This document shows positions 1-5,725 of a stretch of 5,725 bases of DNA, piece after piece (position 1 is the first letter of the stretch; the number at the start of each line of letters is the position of its first letter). Source of the stretch: an uncultured Oscillospiraceae bacterium (GTDB lineage: Bacteria; Bacillota; Clostridia; Oscillospirales; Ruminococcaceae). The stretch lies in assembly GCA_910577365.1 (NCBI GenBank), contig CAJTMU010000125.1, positions 1 through 5,725 on the forward strand, given 5' to 3'. The notes under the pieces were generated by a model. It was not told where the DNA came from. It saw nothing but the letters and a program-made list of their open reading frames with translations, and made no database searches. The translations under genes and the position numbers were made by a program.

Positions 1-171
1 GCTCCCGAAGAGAGCTGAAATTGCCCTCTCCACCACAAATGCCTTTTTATAGCCATTTCTATTCCACACAAAATTCTCTTTAGCGGTCTTGTACCCATTG
101 TTTCCATGTGCTCCAAACCTGTCTATGGTCAAATATGTGGTCAATCGAAATAGAACACAAAAAAATAACAT
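1..171 (-). other. Unidentified open frame running off the left edge
   Basis: From an ATG at 171 the minus strand stays open to the window edge for 57 codons. The visible end contains the stretch GYKKAFVVERAISALFGS. The VER stretch is faintly like the C-terminal part of DDE transposases, but this is too weak to name a family. No Shine-Dalgarno site precedes the ATG, and the promoter at 190-218 would leave a leader of only about 12 bases. A second minus-strand frame, from the ATG at 107, is also open to the edge. The sequence to the left is needed to tell whether either is real. I record it because a strong promoter points into it. Confidence 0.18.
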
Positions 172-189
172 CCAACTGTTCCAACCACC

Positions 190-218
190 ATTATACCACA
201 GTCATAACTAAGAATCAA
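190..218 (-). promoter_or_regulatory. Sigma-70 type promoter with extended -10, reading leftward
   Basis: On the minus strand there is a -35 box TTGATT (218-213), a spacer of exactly 17 bases, and a consensus -10 box TATAAT (195-190). The -10 is preceded by TG one base upstream (198-197), which makes an extended -10. Transcription would start at about 182-184 and run out of the left edge of the window. It lies just beyond the hairpin block, so it separates whatever is to the left from the glycosidase genes. The match to consensus is the best in the window, but no product is identified. Confidence 0.6.
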
Positions 219-239
219 GTCAAAAATTGGGTCGCAATA

Positions 240-250
240 AACAAAGAATA
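240..250. repeat. Left copy of 11-bp direct repeat bordering the hairpin block
   Basis: AACAAAGAATA occurs here and again, identically and in the same orientation, at 555-565. The two copies enclose the hairpin block almost exactly. A target-site duplication is one reading. An 11-base match in an AT-rich spacer could also occur by chance. Confidence 0.45.
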
Positions 251-256
251 GAGCGA

Positions 257-287
257 AGCCCCACTCCCTAAAACGGGGAGTGGGGTT
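257..287 (-). terminator. GC-rich terminal hairpin (terminator-like or element end)
   Basis: CCCCACTCCC (259-268) pairs perfectly with GGGAGTGGGG (276-285) across a 7-base loop, extendable by two further pairs at the base. On the minus strand it is followed by a moderately T-rich stretch (CTTCGCTCTATTCTTTG), not a clean T tract. It could end transcripts coming from the GH2 side. It could equally be the last scaffold stem of an IS200/IS605-type right end. On the plus strand it is followed by A-rich sequence and would be a poor terminator. Confidence 0.45.
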
Positions 288-453
288 AAACTTCAAAACT
301 GTCGTTTTGACAGAATAGTATTTACTATCAAAATAGGTACTCCGTGTTTCACGAGGTACCACATAGATGGGGATACAGATGCGTACCCATCTCACAAAAA
401 TATAACTGATACTAATCCCTTTTAAAACTGTTGGATTAGTGTTTCGGGTGCAA

Positions 454-494
454 CCCTTTTTAAACTATGGATTTCATCCATAGTTTAAAAAGGG
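454..494. repeat. Long inverted repeat, 18-19 bp arms with 3-5 base loop
   Basis: Bases 454-471 are the exact reverse complement of 477-494, and 472/476 add a nineteenth pair, leaving only three loop bases. The arms read CCCTTTTTAAACTATGGA and its complement. With this near-perfect stem it is the strongest foldback in the window. It has no T tract on either side that would make it an ordinary terminator. It sits inside the hairpin block, and its right arm is also nearly complementary to 406-428. Confidence 0.8.
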
Positions 495-554
495 ATTGGT
501 ATGAGTCCCAATGCAGGACTCAGTTGCTATGGTTTCAAAAATTGAACCACATAG

Positions 555-565
555 AACAAAGAATA
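555..565. repeat. Right copy of 11-bp direct repeat bordering the hairpin block
   Basis: This is the second copy of AACAAAGAATA. It begins on the base directly after the last paired base of the outermost hairpin (527-554). The identity ends at both sides of the 11 bases. Confidence 0.45.
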
Positions 566-721
566 CGGCAGGACAAAAAATCACTCGCCCTAAAACAGAT
601 TGTCTTTGATTGATATTTTACTCATAGATACGACTTCATTTTTTGACATAACAGCAAATATTCACAGCATTATAAAGCATACTCAATATCGATGTCAGTA
701 CATTTGCTAATAGAATATCAT

Positions 722-747
722 CCTGCCAAAACTTAGATTTGGGCAGG
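722..747 (-). other. Weak hairpin downstream of the GH2 gene
   Basis: CCTGCCAAA (722-730) pairs with TTTGGGCAGG (738-747) with one bulged base and a 7-base loop. It lies 25 bases beyond the GH2 stop codon, where a terminator would be expected. No T tract follows on the minus strand (ATGATATTCTATT), so termination here is doubtful. Apart from this I see nothing in 566-771. Confidence 0.3.
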
Positions 748-771
748 GCATATTGTGTTATATAGCTTTAC

Positions 772-3077
772 TCACTTTATAATCGACTTTGCTTCAAAAC
801 CGGAAGTCTTTACCGTTACCGTGACCTCGTTGTTCTTGGGCAGTATCGCCGCAAGTAGCCTTCCGTGATACGCACGGCATACATTTGTCGTATAGTCGTG
901 TTCGTCATCAACCTTGTCAGAGCCTGTGCCAACGACTCTGCCACCCTCGACGGTCACAGTCACTTCATCGTTCGTCGTTCACGCTACATTTCCATCACTG
1001 TCGCAAAGATATATTTCCGCAAATATAAGGTCCGCAGTGCCCGCCTTGCCGATTACGTCGGCTGCTATTTTAATTGCAGCCGCTTCGACGACTGTGCAAA
1101 GTTCGTCTTTTCCACAGACCTCACTACCGATATATGCGACCGCTTCCAGTTTTCCGGGCGAGTATTCTACCTAAAATAAGGCAATGCCCTTTTCGTTCGG
1201 AGCCTTTTTGCCAAGTGATTTGCCGTTAAGCCAAAGTTCGCACTCGTCTGCAGTGGAATACAGCTGAACTTCGGTGAATCTGCCCTCCTTGCCGGAATAA
1301 TTCCACGTCCTCTCAGCGTCATAAAATCCCCATGCAGAAATTACCTTTGACCTGCCGAAGTTGTTGGGATCAACGGATAAGATCCTGACGGTTTCTCTGT
1401 TCCACGCAACGTCACGGTAATACGATGCAGACTTTTTGAATCCGCAGATGCTGAAATCGCCGCAATTTGAAATATGCTCAGGATAACTGGTGAGTATCCC
1501 TATGGGTGTCGTATTGGGATCGTAGACAATATGCCCTATTCCAGTTTCTCCGAAGTAGTCCCAGCATGTCCAGACAAACTCGCCGATGAGCTTTTTGCGA
1601 GAATCCATCATACTTTTTACCCAAACCGCATCCATCGGGTAGCTCTCGGTGACGACAAAGAGGTGAGAGGCAAATATCCGCTCGTCTTTCGGAATCCTGT
1701 GAGTGAGGTAGTTATATCCCAGCACTTCAAGATTCCCCGCCTGTGCAGCGATCTTTTTACACAAGAAATCGGGCTGTTCCGGCGGCAGGTCAACGTCGCC
1801 GTTTACGTAATCGTTAAATTCCGAGTTGTCCCAGAAGCCGCAGAATGCGTGGGTCAGCGGCCTTGTGTCATCGTTCTGCCTTATCGTGTCGGCGATCATC
1901 TTGCCTATGGCGTAGCCGTCGCACTTGCCCGCACGCTCGAAAATTTCGTTGCCGGTAGACCACATAATCACCGATGTGTGATTGCGGTCGCGTACTACCA
2001 TCAATGTGATATCGTCCTTCGCGTATTTATCAAACCATAAGTGATAGTCGTAGGCCATTTTGCCGTTGGTCCAGCAGTCGAAAATTTCGTCGATGACAAG
2101 CATACCCATTCTGTCGCAGACATCAAGCATTATGCTTGACGGCGGGTTATGTGAGCATCGGATCGCGTTAAACCCATTTTCTTTGAGTATCCGCACACGA
2201 CGCTCCTCGGCTGAATGATAAGAAGCCGCGCCAACGATACCGTTGTCGTGGTGATTGCAGCTGCCATAAAGCTTGATGGGCTTTCCGTTGAGCAGAAATC
2301 CGCGTTCACAGTCGCAGACAACAGCCCTCACGCCGAAGCTGACTAAAACGCTGTCTGAGCAGTTCGCTGTCGCAAGCCCCGGGTTCAATGCATATACAAC
2401 CGGTGTTTCGGGCGACCAAAGCGATACGCCATTCAAAACTGTCTTTGCGCTGAAATGGTTATCGTCAACTTTAAGTTGAGTAGAGCGGATCATGTTAAAC
2501 CCGATTTCAGGTACACTAAAACTTATTTCCGCGTCTGATGCTCCGATGAAACGACGTCAGCTGAAAACTCAACCTGAGCACTATCGCTGTCAATATCGAG
2601 GATTTTGACCGAAACTCCCCACGGAGTAAAGTGATCTCTGCCAGAGGTAAGCAGCTCGACCTCACGGTAGGGTCCCGCACCAGTGTACCACCTCGAAGCG
2701 GGCTGACAGGACGCATCAACCTCGATCCGCAGTGTGTTTTCGCCGTCGTGAAGATATTTGCCTATGTCACAGACAAACGCCGTGTAGCCGTAAGGGTGGA
2801 AACAGACGTGGTCATCGTTGACGAAAACCTCGCAAAGACCCATTACCCCGTCAAATTTAAGAAGTTGCATCTCGGCGGAATATTTGACGATTTTCCTCAC
2901 ATATGTACCATTGCAGGGTTGAAAATACCCATAGGCTGACCCTGTCGGTGAATCGGGAGTGCGCGGTGTACCGAGCATAAAGTCGTGCGGTAAGGTGACG
3001 ATTTCGCCATCCCCGCCCTGCCAATATTGCCAATTCAAATGAAAGTTCCAGTTGTCAAGCAGTTTTTCGGAAATCAT
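772..3077 (-). pseudogene. GH2 beta-glycosidase, broken by one frameshift and two in-frame stops
   Basis: This is a cytoplasmic-type glycoside hydrolase family 2 enzyme, beta-galactosidase-like, that would release terminal sugars from imported oligosaccharides. No signal peptide is visible; the start leads straight into the N-terminal sandwich (LLDNWNFHL). The segment 2523-3077 holds the sugar-binding domain with SRWYTGAGPYREVEL. After a frameshift, 1171 to about 2543 holds the Ig-like domain (SLWSPETPVVYAL) and the TIM barrel. The barrel shows GH2 signature 1 (NGFNAIRCSHNPPS), signature 2 (DRNHTSVIMWSTGNE, acid/base Glu at the end) and the probable nucleophile Glu in VTESYP, followed by IGEFVWTCWDYFGETG. 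It continues with a DUF4982-like domain (ECELWLNGKSLGKK). An in-frame TAG (1171-1173) and TGA (979-981) interrupt the C-terminal domain, which otherwise continues in the same frame to TGA at 772. The reconstructed length of about 768 residues is normal for the family. The exact substrate is not determined. Confidence 0.88.
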
Positions 3078-3084
3078 TATAATA

Positions 3085-3089
3085 CCTCC
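3085..3089 (-). promoter_or_regulatory. Ribosome binding site of the GH2 gene
   Basis: On the minus strand GGAGG lies 7 bases before the ATG at 3077 (GGAGGTATTATAATG). This fixes the start and shows that the translation signals of this broken gene are still intact. The 180-base gap up to the GH5 stop contains no convincing promoter; only AT-rich sequence (about 3090-3115) is seen. Confidence 0.8.
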
Positions 3090-3197
3090 AATATCAAATA
3101 TTTATATAACTTAATGAGTTGCATTTAGCGCAGTTAAACCAGAGATAATGTGTTCCCTATACTTTTCGAGCCGACGCCATATAAGGTCCACAATCGC

Positions 3198-3219
3198 TTA
3201 TGGAAATAAAAATCCATAA
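3198..3219 (-). other. AT-rich hairpin after the GH5 gene
   Basis: TTATGGA (3198-3204) pairs with TCCATAA (3213-3219) across an 8-base loop, about 40 bases beyond the GH5 stop. The stem is short and AT-rich, and the T run lies in the loop on the minus strand instead of after the stem. Termination is therefore unlikely and read-through into the GH2 gene is plausible. Confidence 0.25.
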
Positions 3220-3257
3220 AATAATTGACACGGTAAATCTTAATCTGCGTACTAAGT

Positions 3258-4410
3258 TTATTGTTTACTATGCAGTTTTTCAGATATTTCCCTAAACATG
3301 CTCCGTTCATCGTCGTTTTTTATTCTGTATTCCGTTCTTGAATAAAAATTGTCGTTTACGTCCCAAATAACAGGAACACATCCATTGTCAAGAAGCTTAT
3401 TAAGCATGATTTCAACGCACTTTGCCGAGTTTATATCGGTTACCTCAGTATCAAAATTTTCTTCGGGGTATCTTGCTACGATTTCGCCTAAAAATACGGG
3501 AATGTTCTTTTCAGTAAAAGCTTTGTTAAGTAAAGTAATTTGTTCGTCAATATACCTTAACCATTTCTTGCCGCCTATTTTTTTCATCCAATAACAGGAA
3601 TTATCCACATAGTGTACCGAAACCATAAGTCTGTCACTTGCGGTATCTTTGGGCATAATAAATTCAGGTGCGGTAGTAAGGTCAATATTTGTCCAATACC
3701 CCGATACTATCAGCACTCGCTCCTCGTTTTTTCTTCCCGTGGCTCTCACTGCGTCTACAAATGCCTGGTTAAGCGTATTAGTCATCTCATAGCTCTCTTC
3801 CAAAGGGAGATCCACTACTTTGCGCTTTTCATTCAATCGTCCGTCTCCGAGATATTCATTATAGTTCTCAAACATTAGTGTATAAGGATAATTTTTGAAA
3901 TACTCGGCAATCTGAGTCCATATAGCTGTAAAAATTTCCTTACATTTCTCGGTAGAGTGATGACGAATTATAAACTCGTCAAAATGATGAATGTTTATAA
4001 CTGTGTACAGCCCCGCATCTTGGCAATAACCAACAATTTCTTTCACTCTTGCCGCAAATGCGGGATTTATAGTGTAGGTTCCGTCATCCTCCATCATATT
4101 GCCCCAAAAAACAGGTATACGTATAGTATCAAAGCCTTCTGATTTTATACCGTTGATAATTTCACGGTTAGTTTTTACCGCGCCCCAACACATCTCATAT
4201 TCTTCGGGAGTATTATTACCCACAACAGGCACCCAATCGTCTCGATCTGAGGCGTAACTACTTTCCATTGTGTTGCCGAGACTGATTCCTATGCCCATCT
4301 TTTCGGCGGCCTCCGGACGCAGTCATACTTGTTTCGTTTGAACACGAGGACAGCATTAGCAGGAACGCTGTCATAACAAAACCTGCAACTGTTTTTTTAT
4401 ACATTTTCAT
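3258..4410 (-). pseudogene. Secreted GH5 endoglycanase lipoprotein with a frameshift after the signal peptide
   Basis: This is a glycoside hydrolase family 5 endo-enzyme (cellulase/mannanase/xyloglucanase type) that would cut beta-linked polysaccharide at the cell surface. The start codon at 4410 (or 4404) opens a lipoprotein signal: MKMYKK, a hydrophobic run, then lipobox LSSC with Cys 23. The catalytic domain lies in the +1 frame relative to it: LRPEAAEKMGIGISLGNT and onward to TAA at 3258. From the Met at 4298, the GH5 landmarks are IRIPVFW (Arg 60), NIHHFDE (His 104-105), NE at 147-148 (acid/base), VSVHY (His 229, Tyr 230), GE at 271-272 (nucleophile) and Trp 312. The catalytic set is complete. 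In the catalytic frame a TGA at 4323-4325 blocks any upstream start, so one surplus base lies in about 4296-4325. The Met at 4298 has no ribosome binding site and would give a protein without export signal. A sequencing error cannot be excluded. The gene follows the DUF5605 gene by 64 bases, probably in one operon. Confidence 0.85.
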
Positions 4411-4413
4411 AAT

Positions 4414-4419
4414 CCACCT
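4414..4419 (-). promoter_or_regulatory. Ribosome binding site of the GH5 lipoprotein gene
   Basis: On the minus strand AGGTGG lies 3 bases before the ATG at 4410 and 9 bases before a second in-frame ATG at 4404. The spacing favours the second ATG (MYKKTVAGF). Both give the same signal peptide and lipobox, so the choice changes only two residues. The same frame is open further upstream to 4557, but that part overlaps the preceding gene and is not expected to be translated. Confidence 0.6.
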
Positions 4420-4474
4420 GTTTATTGTTAGATTTTTTTGTAACGACAAACTTATAAATAAATATTTTTTCAGA

Positions 4475-5725
4475 TCACATAACTTTTTGTATCCGTATTG
4501 CAATATATTTTTTTGCTGGCAATTCAATTTTAAAATATCCCTTAAATTTGCCCGCATATGTTATCGTCATATCCATTGTGTCAATTATCTCAACGGAATA
4601 TTCGTCATCGCCTCCGAAATTAAAATCGCGGTACGATGGCTGCATAAAGCCGAAATAATACAAATGATAGCCCGTTTGCAAAGCGTCCTCATCGTTTTCG
4701 GGAACCGCGCATACGCAGTCCCAGTTTGTAAAATCACTGACCGGATTGCGCCTGAGACCATGACACGGAATTTCTTTTAAAATATCCAACAAAAATTGCA
4801 CCCGTTTATGACTCTCTCCCTTAAGTATCCCTCCGTGAGACCACCAAAGGATATCGTCGTCGGACATATAGGTTTCTCCGTGACCGGGATAACCGCCGCG
4901 GCATACGGCTTCCCAGAAGCGTCGGACCATTTCATCGGCGGCGATATTTCCCCAACCCTCTTTAATATTGCCCTCATAGACGATTTCGTCAAGAACCACG
5001 GGCTTTTGGTATTTTTGACGGTATTCGTCGGTACACTCCGCCGTTTTGTACATATCGCATCTTTGTATGCTGCAATGGGTTACCCACGGATTGGTATGGT
5101 CGTAAATATTCGGACCGTTATGTATTGAGCGCAGATGACCGTAAGGGTCGTTTGCCATTATATAATTGCCGATCTCGTCCCAGTGCTCAACCGTCTTTTC
5201 CGGCATATAGTCATACTCGTTGGCAAGAGACCACCACACGTTTCTGTACGCCGAAAATCTCGCAATAACATATTTAAGATACCGTATATCCGTTTCATCG
5301 TCCATAACAGAAAATCCCCATCGGTCATAGGGGTGGAACAGGATAATGTCCGCTTCTATGCCAAGACGACGCAGTTTGGAAATACAGTATTCTATATTTC
5401 TGAAATATTCGGGGTTGAATCTTTCGAAATCCCAGTTGTTGCCTTCCGAATGCGGGTTAAAACTGAAAAAATTCTCTTTTGTGACAAGACCGGCGTCCAT
5501 AGGTGTACCCTCAAAAGGAAAATATTCCGGATCATCGGTATTGTAACAATAGTGCTTCGGAAAAACACAAAAGCGTATTTTGTTAAACCCCGCTTTTTCA
5601 AGAGATGAGAGGGTTTTTTTCTTCATTTCCCCATCTTTCAGATGCCAGACATAGCAGGTCGTACCAATCAAATAGTAAGGCGTTCCGTCATCATAGGCAA
5701 AATGAAACTTGTTTTTTACTCTCAC
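4475..5725 (-). CDS. DUF4038/DUF5605 glycosidase (apiosidase-like barrel), 5' end outside the window
   Basis: This putative glycoside hydrolase has the architecture DUF5060, DUF4038 (apiosidase-like TIM barrel), DUF5605. 416 codons are visible. The first, GTG at 5725, is probably an internal valine, because family members carry an extra N-terminal Ig-like domain of roughly 80-100 residues before this point. The barrel opens with FAYDDGTPYYLIGTTCYVW (residues 9-27 of the visible part), followed by ADIILFHPYDRWGF. WWSLANEYD carries the likely acid/base Glu 170, and KPVVLDEIVYEGN the likely nucleophile Glu 247. GGYPGHGETY and DDILWWSHGGILKG complete the barrel. Residues about 345-416 form the DUF5605 sandwich (YSVEIIDTMDMTIT, LPAKKYIAIRIQK). 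It ends at TGA 4475-4477 with no frame lesion. The catalytic residue assignment follows from motif position only. The substrate is unknown; the neighbours suggest plant cell-wall glycan breakdown. Confidence 0.85.
   Translation of the reverse strand: MRVKNKFHFAYDDGTPYYLIGTTCYVWHLKDGEMKKKTLSSLEKAGFNKIRFCVFPKHYCYNTDDPEYFPFEGTPMDAGLVTKENFFSFNPHSEGNNWDFERFNPEYFRNIEYCISKLRRLGIEADIILFHPYDRWGFSVMDDETDIRYLKYVIARFSAYRNVWWSLANEYDYMPEKTVEHWDEIGNYIMANDPYGHLRSIHNGPNIYDHTNPWVTHCSIQRCDMYKTAECTDEYRQKYQKPVVLDEIVYEGNIKEGWGNIAADEMVRRFWEAVCRGGYPGHGETYMSDDDILWWSHGGILKGESHKRVQFLLDILKEIPCHGLRRNPVSDFTNWDCVCAVPENDEDALQTGYHLYYFGFMQPSYRDFNFGGDDEYSVEIIDTMDMTITYAGKFKGYFKIELPAKKYIAIRIQKVM

Larger units (their letters stand above)
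251..554 (-). mobile_element. Dense hairpin block: candidate ORF-less IS200/IS605-like relic or structured RNA
   Basis: About 300 noncoding bases fold into a chain of hairpins. Stem arms are 257-268/276-287, 299-303/309-313, 315-320/323-328, 336-346/350-360, 365-371/386-392, 411-418/433-440, 454-472/476-494, 502-508/516-522 and 527-538/542-554. The last two-thirds of the minus strand, ending in a GC-rich hairpin after GTTTAACCCC, resembles what I know of the right end and omega-RNA scaffold of tnpB-carrying IS200/IS605 elements. No tnpA or tnpB reading frame is present, so it would be a non-autonomous derivative. The block is bounded by an 11-bp direct repeat, which IS200/IS605 transposition does not make. 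A different mobile element, or an independent structured RNA, is therefore also possible. The family assignment is by memory only. Confidence 0.4.

Noticed and set aside
141..395. 84-residue open frame on the minus strand within the hairpin block
   Set aside because: It merely reads through the hairpins (the terminal GC-rich stem gives the FNPTPRFREWG stretch). It has no ribosome binding site and no domain-like composition, and it is better explained as structured noncoding DNA.
411..554. Possible CRISPR array
   Set aside because: The repeats are inverted and unequal, with no regular spacers and no cas genes in the window.
979..1173. Alternative genetic code or pyrrolysine use
   Set aside because: Two different stop codons are involved, normal TGA and TAA terminate neighbouring genes, and the same gene also has a frameshift. 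Gene decay is the simpler explanation.
865..1179. Two overlapping plus-strand open frames
   Set aside because: Both are antisense to the GH2 C-terminal region, which reads as GH2 protein across the stop codons on the other strand.
1474..2040. 188-codon plus-strand open frame
   Set aside because: It lies wholly antisense to the well-supported GH2 barrel and has no recognisable protein features.
3225..3230. Perfect TTGACA on the plus strand
   Set aside because: No acceptable -10 box follows at 16-18 bases, and there is no plus-strand gene for it to drive.
4411..4474. Terminator or promoter between the DUF5605 and GH5 genes
   Set aside because: The 64-base gap is AT-rich but shows no hairpin followed by a T tract and no clear -35/-10 pair, so cotranscription is more likely.

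Overview
The window looks like a piece of a gut or rumen Clostridia (Ruminococcaceae/Oscillospiraceae-like) genome. The evidence is a moderate GC content in the genes, an AT-rich spacer, a GGAGG ribosome binding site, a lipoprotein-type signal peptide, and glycoside hydrolases of the kind these fibre degraders carry. The organism call is inferred from the style of the proteins, not proven.

Everything recognisable as a gene lies on the minus strand, so the genes read from right to left. At the right edge (4475-5725) is the 3' part of a large enzyme with an apiosidase-like (DUF4038-type) TIM barrel and a C-terminal DUF5605 domain. Its start lies outside the window. After a 64-base gap comes a secreted lipoprotein GH5 endoglycanase (3258-4410). 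Its signal peptide and catalytic domain lie in different reading frames. After a further 180-base gap comes a GH2 beta-glycosidase (772-3077). It starts from a strong Shine-Dalgarno site but is broken by one frameshift and two in-frame stops (TAG and TGA). Together the three look like a polysaccharide-utilisation cluster: GH5 cuts the polymer outside the cell, GH2 trims the imported oligosaccharides, and the DUF4038/DUF5605 protein removes a further sugar or side chain. In the sequence given, only the right-hand gene reads without a lesion.

The left 771 bases contain no convincing complete gene. Bases 251-554 are packed with at least nine successive hairpins, including a nearly uninterrupted 19-bp inverted repeat and a GC-rich terminal hairpin. 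The block is bounded by an 11-bp direct repeat (240-250 and 555-565). On the minus strand its end resembles the right end / omega-RNA scaffold of IS200/IS605 (TnpB) elements, but there is no tnpB gene. It is either an ORF-less, non-autonomous mobile element or an undescribed structured RNA. Immediately beyond it is a very good minus-strand sigma-70 promoter (190-218) driving out of the left edge towards an unidentified product. Bases 566-771 hold only a weak hairpin (722-747).

The most interesting points are the hairpin block with its competing pairings and flanking repeats, and the clustered lesions in the two neighbouring glycosidase genes.
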